Shown here: one piece after another, positions 1 to 5,668 of the stretch
How the letters are laid out: each line of letters opens with the position of its first letter
How positions within the stretch are numbered: position 1 is the stretch's first letter
Source: Fidelibacterota bacterium
Lineage (GTDB): Bacteria > Fidelibacterota > Fidelibacteria > Fidelibacterales > Fidelibacteraceae
Assembly: GCA_030629925.1 (NCBI GenBank)
Contig: DAOVOB010000089.1
Span: 1 to 5,668 of the forward strand
DNA: 5,668 nt
Direction of reading: 5' to 3'
The notes under the pieces: generated by a model
What the model saw: the letters and a program-made list of their open reading frames with translations, nothing else
Told to the model about the DNA's origin: nothing
Database searches by the model: none
Program-made: the position numbers and the translations under genes

Positions 1-137
1 AACTAGCCGGTAGTTATTCCATTATTTTTAATGCCGGGAATCTTGCCAGTGGTATCTATATTTACACCTTACAAATCGGGAACGGGATCGTCAACACAAA
101 TAAGATGTTGCTTATAAAATAAGTTGATCATCTGAGT
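1..137 (+). repeat. Direct repeat copy A (T9SS tail plus 3' flank)
   Basis: This segment aligns without gaps to 984-1120 at an offset of 983 bases, with 119 of 137 positions identical by hand count. It covers the end of the sorting domain, the stop codon and about 15 bases beyond it. Similarity fades after that. The left limit is unknown because the window begins inside the repeat. Confidence 0.85.
3..122 (+). CDS. C-terminal end of a T9SS-sorted secreted protein (5' truncated by window)
   Basis: The reading frame enters from the left edge and ends at TAA. The 39 visible residues begin LAGSYSIIFNAGNLASGIY and end NTNKMLLIK. This is the last part of a type A T9SS C-terminal sorting domain: the 'aG.y...fna..LasGiYiY.l' strand pattern, then a short basic end. 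In the family, this domain takes the protein through the outer membrane and is usually cut off when the cargo is released or attached to the surface. The visible part is 82% identical (32 of 39) to the end of the next gene, which suggests tandem paralogues. The functional part of the protein lies outside the window, so its activity is unknown. The downstream gene starts 50 bases after the stop, so co-transcription is likely. Confidence 0.85.
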   Translation, partial: LAGSYSIIFNAGNLASGIYIYTLQIGNGIVNTNKMLLIK

Positions 138-172
138 GATAAAAAGAACTCGAAAAAAACAAGGAGAGTGAA

Positions 173-1105
173 ATGAAAAAGATCACTTTTATACTGCTTG
201 TTCTTTGGGGTGCGTTCACTGTTCTGTCGGCACAAACAGCTGCAGATTATTATTTACCTTTACAAATGGGAAACAGTTTGGTATACCGTTCGGGCACTGA
301 AGGGCCCGGCTGGGCACTGCGCACATCATACGAAACGATTGAAGGAACGGATTCAGTACACGGTGAATTGTATTATAAACTGGTTGGTTCGTCAATAATG
401 GACGATGCTCCAGCTGATACTCATGTATCTCATGTATTCTGGCTGCGTGAGGATAGTTTGGGAAATGTCTTACTGGTCGCTATGTCTGGTGAATCCACCG
501 ATATTGATTCCGCAATGGTCTATCCCATGGGATACCCCTTCTTTCGCAATGAAATCCTGACCCCCGGATATTCTCTTCACTACGAATATGAAGATATTTC
601 TATAATGGATTCAACTCTCAGCAATACAGAAACAGTTATAACACCGGCCGGTACTTTTTATAATTGTATTAAAATGGGACAATCCCACTACGATTCATTA
701 GGGAACAACATTCGGCTGAGATACAGCTGGTATGCTGAAGATGTGGGGGAGGTCATGTACGAAAGAATTACCCCCAATCCACACACGAGTGTGCTGATAC
801 AGATCAATTTTCAGACCGCCATTGAAAAACAGGTCCCAAATGAATTCCGGCTTCATCAGAATTATCCCAATCCTTTCAATCCGGTGACACGGATCGACTA
901 TTCAATACCCGTAGCAGATCATGTGGTCATGAAAGTCTACAATATTCATGGCAAAGAAATTCAAACTTTGATCAATAAGAATCAACTAGCCGGTAGTTAT
1001 TCCCTTATTTTCAATGCCGGGGATCTTGCCAGTGGCATCTATATTTACACTTTGAAGATCGGTAGCGGGATCATCAAAACAAATAAGATGTTGCTTCTAA
1101 AATGA
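173..1105 (+). CDS. Secreted protein of unknown function with C-terminal T9SS type A sorting domain
   Basis: The 310-residue product has three parts. Residues 1-20 are a Sec signal peptide (MKKITF, a hydrophobic core, probable cut at LSA|QT). Residues about 24-212 form a beta-rich exported domain that opens with YYLPLQMGNSLVYRS and contains a 'TPAGTFYNCIKM' segment (157-168) and 'WYAEDVGEV' (186-194). These resemble secreted FCB proteins of the 'plqvGnsW.Y ... paGtf.nc' type, which have no assigned activity. Residues about 222-310 are the sorting domain, with NYPNPFNP at 229-236, YSIP, 'VYNIHGKEI', LASGIYIYTLKIG and a basic end. The inference is export across the inner membrane by Sec and across the outer membrane by T9SS. 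The start is supported by AAGGAGA at 161-167, five bases before ATG. No catalytic motif was recognised, so a structural or binding role is as likely as an enzymatic one. Confidence 0.9.
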   Translation: MKKITFILLVLWGAFTVLSAQTAADYYLPLQMGNSLVYRSGTEGPGWALRTSYETIEGTDSVHGELYYKLVGSSIMDDAPADTHVSHVFWLREDSLGNVLLVAMSGESTDIDSAMVYPMGYPFFRNEILTPGYSLHYEYEDISIMDSTLSNTETVITPAGTFYNCIKMGQSHYDSLGNNIRLRYSWYAEDVGEVMYERITPNPHTSVLIQINFQTAIEKQVPNEFRLHQNYPNPFNPVTRIDYSIPVADHVVMKVYNIHGKEIQTLINKNQLAGSYSLIFNAGDLASGIYIYTLKIGSGIIKTNKMLLLK

Positions 1106-1120
1106 ATTGACCACCTGAAT
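984..1120 (+). repeat. Direct repeat copy B (T9SS tail plus 3' flank)
   Basis: This is the partner of the segment at 1-137. Within the 122 aligned coding bases there are 14 differences: 8 change amino acids, 5 are silent and 1 changes TAA to TGA. In the 15 bases after the stop there are 4 differences, all transitions. The pattern fits duplication of a whole gene or sorting module, or gene conversion between neighbours. Confidence 0.85.
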
Positions 1121-1162
1121 ACAGAAGTTTAAAAAGTATTTTTTTTGCGCTTTTTTTCAGCG

Positions 1163-1170
1163 TATACTTA
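1163..1170 (+). promoter_or_regulatory. Possible promoter -10-like box before the barrel gene
   Basis: TATACTTA lies 79 bases before the ATG at 1242, in a very AT-rich leader. The same octamer occurs 108 bases before the phosphoesterase gene at 2438. TATACT resembles a -10 hexamer, but no convincing -35 element is seen at the usual spacing. It also departs from the Bacteroidota TAnnTTTG form. This is a weak call resting on recurrence and position. Confidence 0.25.
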
Positions 1171-1227
1171 CTTAATAATATTATTAATTATCAACTTGTT
1201 AGCGATGAATAGCAGAATTTTATAATG

Positions 1228-1233
1228 AAGGAG
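1228..1233 (+). promoter_or_regulatory. Ribosome binding site that selects the first of three nearby ATGs
   Basis: AAGGAG lies 8 bases before ATG 1242. In-frame ATGs also occur at 1245 and 1254, but their spacings of 11 and 20 bases are less suitable. The first start is therefore preferred, although 1245 cannot be excluded. Confidence 0.7.
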
Positions 1234-1241
1234 ACCCTCTC

Positions 1242-2258
1242 ATGATGAAAGCTATGTCGAAGATCATTATCAGTCTGGTATGTGTTACGATCATTTCCTC
1301 TTTGTATGCAGTTCCTGCGCCATTTTTTAATCCCCGAAGCAACGATCTATATTCTCCGAGTGCCCAAGCCTTAGGCATGGGAGGTTCTTTTGCAAATATC
1401 TGGGCAGACGATCCGCAGGGAATGTGGGAAAACCCCGCCGCTTTAGCCATGTTTGCCCATGAAAATCGAATTGGGATCAATACAAGTAATTTGGAATGGT
1501 TGAATCAATTTGGCTCAGGTACGATCGCAGGTGGATTTCAATTGGGCGAAAAATTCACACTTGGCCTGGGTATGACCACGGTAAACTGGACCTATGCGCC
1601 CGAAGAATATTCACCGGAGATCTTTTATGGTGGTTTGAGTGCCGCAATTTCATGGTATTCCTTTATTCATGCATCAATTGGTGTCACCGAGAAGGCACAA
1701 TATTTACAGTACCCAGATACGGTAATGGTCTCCAATAGGGGACTTGATATTGGCGCCATAGTTGAATGGCCAATCCTAGCTTCCTTTAACAAAGGAAATA
1801 TGACCCTTTTTGAACATGATATGCATTTTGATATTACCCCCGGAATTCATTACACACTCAAGAATTTGGGTTCGGATCTTACTAATAATTATTTATTTGG
1901 TTTCAATGTCAATGTCTCTCTGAAAGATGTGAGCAGCGGAAGCGAATTGATCCATATTAAATATGCGCATGATATAAAAGACAGTGAATCTATGAATGCC
2001 CTGCAATTTGGACTATATGATATTATGTTCGTTCGTTTTGGTAATCACACCTATGGATCAACCGTATTTGATGCTTCAGGTTACGGCATCAATTATTCTC
2101 GCTTGATCATGAGCCTTGTTCATGCTTTGGGTGCGGATCAGGACAGATCAAGTATTGTTAACCAGTTGGATCTGGAACAGCATTGGGGCTCTTGGTCGTG
2201 GGACGGGACTGACATTGGTGTTAAAGGATATACCTTTTTGCTGAAATGGCGATTTTAA
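1242..2258 (+). CDS. PorV/PorQ-family-like outer-membrane beta-barrel protein
   Basis: The 338-residue product starts with a signal peptide (about 1-23, probable cut at SLYA|VPAP). It continues with SAQALGMGGSFANIWADD at 40-57 and NPAALA at 64-69. This is the 'sAralgmGgafvAvaDD...yWNPAgla' signature of the PorV/PorQ and UPF0164 barrel families of FCB bacteria. The rest is alternating hydrophobic and polar strand-like sequence rich in aromatic and Gly residues, and it ends YTFLLKWRF; a C-terminal Phe is typical of proteins inserted by the BAM machinery. In T9SS, PorV acts as a shuttle or anchor for cargo leaving the translocon, while relatives have less clear porin or structural roles. Two T9SS-tailed genes lie directly upstream, so a T9SS-linked role is plausible but inferred. 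The sequence differs from the usual motif (NIWADDPQGMWENPAALA) and could be a divergent paralogue rather than PorV itself. Confidence 0.75.
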   Translation: MMKAMSKIIISLVCVTIISSLYAVPAPFFNPRSNDLYSPSAQALGMGGSFANIWADDPQGMWENPAALAMFAHENRIGINTSNLEWLNQFGSGTIAGGFQLGEKFTLGLGMTTVNWTYAPEEYSPEIFYGGLSAAISWYSFIHASIGVTEKAQYLQYPDTVMVSNRGLDIGAIVEWPILASFNKGNMTLFEHDMHFDITPGIHYTLKNLGSDLTNNYLFGFNVNVSLKDVSSGSELIHIKYAHDIKDSESMNALQFGLYDIMFVRFGNHTYGSTVFDASGYGINYSRLIMSLVHALGADQDRSSIVNQLDLEQHWGSWSWDGTDIGVKGYTFLLKWRF

Positions 2259-2329
2259 TTCCGGATATAGTGCGATCGGGAGCCTTCGATTCAGCTGATT
2301 AAATGAAATTCTTAAAATATTCTTTAGTC

Positions 2330-2337
2330 TATACTTA
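2330..2337 (+). promoter_or_regulatory. Possible promoter -10-like box before the phosphoesterase gene
   Basis: This is the second copy of TATACTTA, in the AT-rich leader at 2259-2437. In both leaders the octamer is followed three bases later by TAA. No clear -35 partner is visible. The long leader and its distance from the preceding gene suggest that the phosphoesterase starts its own transcript. Confidence 0.25.
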
Positions 2338-2437
2338 GCATAAGCATTAAAAAATCTTTATAAATCAATGAGTAAATTATATATTTACACAGTATTATTG
2401 TGCAAAGGAATAACCTGTAAGATGGAAAGAGAAAAAC

Positions 2438-4012
2438 ATGATAAAAATTGATTCAAGAAGTATTGTATTTAAACTGATCCTAATTTTGACTGTTGCCGCT
2501 TCAGAGGCAGCTTTTGCTCGTGTTGAAACTGAACCGACTGATTTCCTTGCCAGTGCCAAACGACATGTTTCTCGTGTTGAGAACGAAGTTGTTTCAGTAT
2601 GGCAGAAGGCTTTTGTCCTGAAAGAAGTTGGAAAACATCCTGTCGCATTTCGCGCAAAATTTCAGATTGAAGATCCGACACATTTTACATGGCTGGCATT
2701 GGAAAAATCGCTTTACCTTGAAAATTTAACTTTAAATGGTGAAGCGCTTCCTATCCCCATTGAAGGAATGTCCTATAAAACAATACCGGCCATTCCGGCA
2801 TCGATGTTAAAAAAGGGTTCAAATGAACTTCGAGGTACCTGGATACAAGGGATCAAAACACAGAAGAATGAAAAAACATCTAAAGTTTCAATCATTTCAA
2901 AAAAGATCAGATCCGCGGATGTAGATATCCGTTTATATGGAGTGGAATTATCGGCACTCGCTTTTCAAACCGGACCGATCCTGGGTTATGCCGGCGAGAA
3001 TATGTTCACAGTAAGTTGCCGTGTGAATATGCCGGCCGAAGTTGTTCTTGAAGTAAATGACCGGCAATACATATCGAAGCCGGCACTATTACACTCATTC
3101 AAAGTTGAAGGCCTGATAGCTGATACTCAATATGAGTATTCCCTGAAGACACGTTTTTCATCCAAGGATGATTTTATCGCGTCGGTCGGACCTTACTCGA
3201 TGCGAACTTTGGCGGGAGGTGAGCAATTCGTATTTACTATTCTGGGCGATAGCCGATCGTATCCCAAAGACTGGGAACGGGTCGCCGCAGCCGTGACCAC
3301 AAAGAAACCGGCGTTTTCTGTATTTGTCGGTGATATGGTTTCAAGAGGTAGGCGCGATCATGAATGGGACGAACAGTATTTCGGTCCGGCTAAAGACTTT
3401 TTTGCCACGATCCCATATTATGCCGTAATTGGCAATCACGAGCAAGACTGCCCATTATTTACTCAGATATTCCCGACACCCGGCGGAAAGAATTGGTTAC
3501 AGGAAATTGGCTCGGTCCTACTAATAGGAATTGATGGAGCAATGGATTGGTCGGATGGAAGCGATCTTACGAATTGGCTGGAAGATATTCTTGCCAACTC
3601 GAATGCAAAGTTCATTTTTCTTGCCAGTCATTATCCCGCATGGACGTCGGGAGGCCATGGTAAACTTAAAGACGGACACCCCCGGGAAAGAGGCGTCAGA
3701 TTTTCACAGGAAGTTATAATGCCGCTTTTGGAGAAGTACAATGCAACAGCAATGTTTGCAGGACATGACCACTTTTATGAACGTTCAGAGCCCGGGAAAG
3801 GTGTTTCAATGATCATAACGGGTGGCTCGGGAGCCCCGCTATACAGCAAAAGCAGTAAGGCAAAAAAACAGAATCCATATTCCACGGTATTTGAAAAAAA
3901 GCATCATTATTGTATCCTTACAGTCGATGAAGATGTTTGCACAATGAAAGTATTTACGCCGGACAATGAAGTGATTGACACGCGTATCTGGACCGCACGA
4001 AAAGAACAATAA
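2438..4012 (+). CDS. Exported calcineurin-like metallophosphoesterase with N-terminal beta-sandwich and FN3-like domains
   Basis: The 524-residue product has a signal peptide at about 1-27 (cut near AAFA|RV, with no lipobox Cys). Residues about 45-170 resemble a jelly-roll module (LNGEALPIPIEG, then 'SMLKKGSNELRG'). Residues about 176-256 are an FN3-like domain of the type preceding purple-acid-phosphatase catalytic domains (GLIADTQYEYSLKT). The catalytic domain covers about 264-515. Its metal-site motifs appear in order: GD at 270-271, GD at 298-299, GNHE at 332-335, SH at 397-398 and GHDH at 442-445. It probably hydrolyses phosphate mono- or diesters in the periplasm or outside the cell; the substrate cannot be read from sequence. 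The first motif is GDSR, lacking the His of the usual DxH. The product has no T9SS tail, so it is probably periplasmic or released another way. The Shine-Dalgarno is weak (GGAAAGAG at 2424-2431, six bases before ATG). Confidence 0.88.
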   Translation: MIKIDSRSIVFKLILILTVAASEAAFARVETEPTDFLASAKRHVSRVENEVVSVWQKAFVLKEVGKHPVAFRAKFQIEDPTHFTWLALEKSLYLENLTLNGEALPIPIEGMSYKTIPAIPASMLKKGSNELRGTWIQGIKTQKNEKTSKVSIISKKIRSADVDIRLYGVELSALAFQTGPILGYAGENMFTVSCRVNMPAEVVLEVNDRQYISKPALLHSFKVEGLIADTQYEYSLKTRFSSKDDFIASVGPYSMRTLAGGEQFVFTILGDSRSYPKDWERVAAAVTTKKPAFSVFVGDMVSRGRRDHEWDEQYFGPAKDFFATIPYYAVIGNHEQDCPLFTQIFPTPGGKNWLQEIGSVLLIGIDGAMDWSDGSDLTNWLEDILANSNAKFIFLASHYPAWTSGGHGKLKDGHPRERGVRFSQEVIMPLLEKYNATAMFAGHDHFYERSEPGKGVSMIITGGSGAPLYSKSSKAKKQNPYSTVFEKKHHYCILTVDEDVCTMKVFTPDNEVIDTRIWTARKEQ

Positions 4013-4065
4013 AATGTTCTGTGGGCAAAGAAAATCTAAGTGAGGATAGTCGCAACACGGCACGA

Positions 4066-4080
4066 CGCGGACATCCCGCG
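4066..4080 (+). other. GC-rich hairpin between the phosphoesterase and methyltransferase-like genes
   Basis: CGCGG (4066-4070) and CCGCG (4076-4080) form a perfect 5-bp stem with a 5-base loop. GCAA (4052-4055) can pair with TTGC (4087-4090) outside an internal loop. A loose T-rich stretch follows at about 4093-4100. This may end or attenuate the upstream transcript, but it is not a canonical intrinsic terminator because the T-run is short and more than 10 bases from the stem. The surrounding 170-base gap holds no convincing gene. Confidence 0.3.
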
Positions 4081-4170
4081 ATGGCATTGCTGGTTTTGTT
4101 ACCGTATATTATCGGAATATTATTGCTGTCATAATTCACAGAAGACGAATGATCAGCAGGGATATAGTAG

Positions 4171-4176
4171 AAGGAG
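4171..4176 (+). promoter_or_regulatory. Strong ribosome binding site supporting a GTG start
   Basis: AAGGAG lies six bases before GTG 4183. The next in-frame ATG in the reading frame comes only at codon 61, beyond the first hydrophobic segments, so GTG is clearly the start. Confidence 0.8.
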
Positions 4177-4182
4177 TTTGTA

Positions 4183-4854
4183 GTGAAGGGAATATTTCGT
4201 TATCAATTTTGGCATTTATTGTTTGTCGTAATTTCTATTGCTGTTATACAAATTTTTATTACTTACAATGAAAATATAATAAATGGAGCATTATGGGGTA
4301 TTGCTACCACTACGTGGTTTTGGCTGGCAATAGCTGTCCCAATTATTCATCAGATCTATGTTTGGATGATCTGGCGATTGGAACTCTATAAAAATACGCT
4401 TACATCACGTTATGGAATGCCAAAGGCTTTTAAAATATATAAGATCGGGTTTTCACTTCTCTTTGTTAGTCGATTGATCGTTATCGTTTTCTTGGCATTA
4501 AGCGATCAAAAGTCACTATCAATAAATCCTGTTTTTGCATATTCTGTAGCAGCAGTGATGACACTTCTTGTAATTTATCTTTTTTATTCTGTAATAAAGT
4601 ACTTTGGCATGGATAGGGCATACGGAATTGACCATTTTGACAAAAACTATAACGAGTCCTTTGTAAAAGGAGGAATATTCCGTTTCACAAAGAATGGGAT
4701 GTACCTCTATGGTCTCATGATTCTCTACTTGCCGGGCTTACTTTTACTATCTAAAGCAGCTTTGCTCGTCGCATTGTTTAACCACATTTATATCTGGGTT
4801 CATTACTACTGTACTGAACGTCCTGATATGAAAGTGATCTATGGGTCAAAATAA
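4183..4854 (+). CDS. Polytopic membrane protein, PEMT/ICMT-like methyltransferase family (putative)
   Basis: The 223-residue product is strongly hydrophobic, with likely membrane segments near 10-28, 40-64, 87-107, 116-138 and 172-208 (the last probably a hairpin pair). The C-terminal third resembles the phospholipid N-methyltransferase / isoprenylcysteine carboxyl methyltransferase superfamily. GGIFRFTKNGMY (163-174) matches the 'G.yr..(r/d)(H/N)PmY' S-adenosylmethionine-site signature, followed by a hydrophobic hairpin. TERPDMKVIYG (211-221) matches the '(E)Ep...iY(g)' end. Members methylate lipid head groups or prenyl-cysteine carboxylates at the membrane; the substrate here is unknown. 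The signature Pro is replaced by Gly (G172), and Asn stands where many relatives have His, so activity is not certain. The start is GTG with AAGGAG six bases upstream. The gene is 20 bases from the next one, which suggests a shared transcript. An unassigned membrane protein is the main alternative. Confidence 0.6.
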   Translation: MKGIFRYQFWHLLFVVISIAVIQIFITYNENIINGALWGIATTTWFWLAIAVPIIHQIYVWMIWRLELYKNTLTSRYGMPKAFKIYKIGFSLLFVSRLIVIVFLALSDQKSLSINPVFAYSVAAVMTLLVIYLFYSVIKYFGMDRAYGIDHFDKNYNESFVKGGIFRFTKNGMYLYGLMILYLPGLLLLSKAALLVALFNHIYIWVHYYCTERPDMKVIYGSK

Positions 4855-4874
4855 ATTAAAAGAGAGGTAAGTAA

Positions 4875-5668
4875 ATGAAAAGATTTCATCAAGGTTTTTT
4901 CGGAAAATGTTCCTTATTGTTATTTGTTTTAATGAGTTTTAGTCCGGCATTGTCACAAACGGTAATGATCACTTTCAATGTCACTGTTCCCGAATTTACG
5001 CCGGAAGAAGATACGATATATATTGTAGGGACATTAAACGGTTGGGATCCGGGTGAGCTGGCAATGACCAAAGTGAATCCGAATTCATGGCAGCGTGTTC
5101 TTGAATTGGCTGAGAATTCCTCATTTGAATACAAATACACGAGAGGCAACTGGGAAACAGTAGAAAAGGATATAGCCGGCGAAGAGATTAAAAACCGTAC
5201 TCTCTCAACCGATTCAACTGATTTTAGCCTAAATGATGAAGTTGTTAACTGGCGTGATAATGTAATTCCACCGGAAGCGGAAAATATTTCCCCCATCCTG
5301 TCGTACTTCAACAATTCACCGCAAACGTCGATTGCTATTACCTGGGCTTCTGATTCCAACGCTGAAAGTGTCCTTTATTATGGAACTGAGAATATAAACG
5401 ATAACCGGATCGTTGCGAACGAGCATTACGATCTGGTGGAAAATGGAGACAGCCTGATCCATATTGTCCGCTTAACGGGCTTAACTCCCAATACGACGTA
5501 TCAATACAAAGTCGAAACAGACGGTATTTTTTATAGCGATACATTAAATTTCACCACTGCCGCGGAGGAAACAGAATTTATGTTTATCGTTGCCGGGGAT
5601 AACCAACCGCTTCTTGTAAAACCGGTACTGGATAGTATTATAGCTGAAGATCCGCGATTCATGATCCA
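4875..5668 (+). CDS. Exported CBM20-FN3-metallophosphoesterase, 3' truncated by window
   Basis: The 264 visible residues begin with a signal peptide (about 1-28, cut at ALS|QT). Residues about 29-128 form a CBM20-type starch-binding domain: VTVPEF, IVGTLNGWDPG (50-60), FEYKYTRGNWETVEKD (84-99), IKNR (105-108) and VVNWRD (123-128). W58, K87 and W93 are candidates for the sugar-binding residues of the family. Residues about 135-228 are an FN3-like domain of the purple-acid-phosphatase N-terminal type (VLYYGTENIND, then RLTGLTPNTTYQYKVET). The first metallophosphoesterase motif then appears as FMFIVAGDN at 235-243, and the window ends about 20 residues later. The remaining metal motifs are therefore not visible. 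The expected role is an exported phosphoesterase targeted to, or evolved from, alpha-glucan binding. AGAGAGG at 4861-4867 lies seven bases before ATG. The layout of beta domains and catalytic domain parallels the gene at 2438-4012. Confidence 0.85.
   Translation, partial: MKRFHQGFFGKCSLLLFVLMSFSPALSQTVMITFNVTVPEFTPEEDTIYIVGTLNGWDPGELAMTKVNPNSWQRVLELAENSSFEYKYTRGNWETVEKDIAGEEIKNRTLSTDSTDFSLNDEVVNWRDNVIPPEAENISPILSYFNNSPQTSIAITWASDSNAESVLYYGTENINDNRIVANEHYDLVENGDSLIHIVRLTGLTPNTTYQYKVETDGIFYSDTLNFTTAAEETEFMFIVAGDNQPLLVKPVLDSIIAEDPRFMI

Noticed and set aside
1139..1172. T-rich stretch with CGCT...AGCG as an intrinsic terminator after the first complete gene
   Set aside because: The stem is only 4 bp (6 with a wobble pair), the T-run precedes it and fills its loop, and no T-run follows it.
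1196..1226. TTGTTA (1196-1201) and TATAAT (1221-1226) resembling a sigma70 promoter
   Set aside because: The spacer is 19 bases, and the expected transcript start near 1233 would fall at the end of the AAGGAG ribosome site and remove it. Probably chance in AT-rich sequence.
1220..1480. 86-codon - strand frame over the start of the barrel gene
   Set aside because: It is a shadow of the conserved PorV/PorQ-like N-terminal motif on the + strand.
2291..2298. TCAGCTGA perfect palindrome after the barrel gene
   Set aside because: Eight bases without spacing, repeat copies or a T-run. It is too short to call an operator or terminator.
3839..4139. Two overlapping - strand frames across the end of the phosphoesterase gene and the following gap
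   Set aside because: They overlap conserved coding sequence on the other strand, have no family-like motifs, and no ribosome site was noted.
4889..5359. 156-codon open frame on the - strand
   Set aside because: It lies antisense to the CBM20-phosphoesterase gene, whose frame has a signal peptide, recognised domains and a ribosome site. The antisense product has no recognisable motif.

Overview
The window reads as a chromosomal stretch of a bacterium from the Fibrobacterota-Chlorobiota-Bacteroidota (FCB) superphylum or an allied uncultured phylum. The main evidence is a C-terminal type IX secretion (T9SS) sorting domain with an NYPNPFNP core, seen complete in one gene and as the last 39 residues of another. 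A PorV/PorQ-like outer-membrane barrel sits next to them. This wording of the sorting domain is common in Ignavibacteria, Calditrichota, Marinimicrobia and similar lineages; the window alone cannot decide between them. Base composition is moderately AT-rich, and every supported gene is on the + strand.

Layout: (a) 3-122 is the tail of a secreted T9SS cargo protein. (b) 173-1105 is a complete secreted protein whose sorting domain is a near copy of that tail, so the two are probably tandem paralogues. (c) After a 136-base gap, 1242-2258 encodes a PorV/PorQ-type beta-barrel. (d) After a 179-base gap, 2438-4012 encodes an exported calcineurin-like metallophosphoesterase with two N-terminal beta domains. 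(e) After a 170-base gap holding a GC-rich hairpin, 4183-4854 encodes a polytopic membrane protein resembling phospholipid/isoprenylcysteine methyltransferases, with a GTG start. (f) Twenty bases further, 4875 to the window end encodes a second exported phosphoesterase whose N-terminus is a CBM20 starch-binding-type domain followed by an FN3-like domain; the gene runs off the window.

Functional picture: the first half is cell-envelope export, with T9SS cargo and a barrel of the family that carries or anchors such cargo. The second half is envelope phosphate-ester chemistry, with two exported metallophosphoesterases around a lipid-methyltransferase-like protein. The last two genes are close enough to be one operon. 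No RNA genes, CRISPR arrays, insertion sequences or integrase genes were seen. The most unusual points are the CBM20-phosphoesterase architecture, the duplicated T9SS tail with more amino-acid-changing than silent differences, and the methyltransferase with an altered signature motif.
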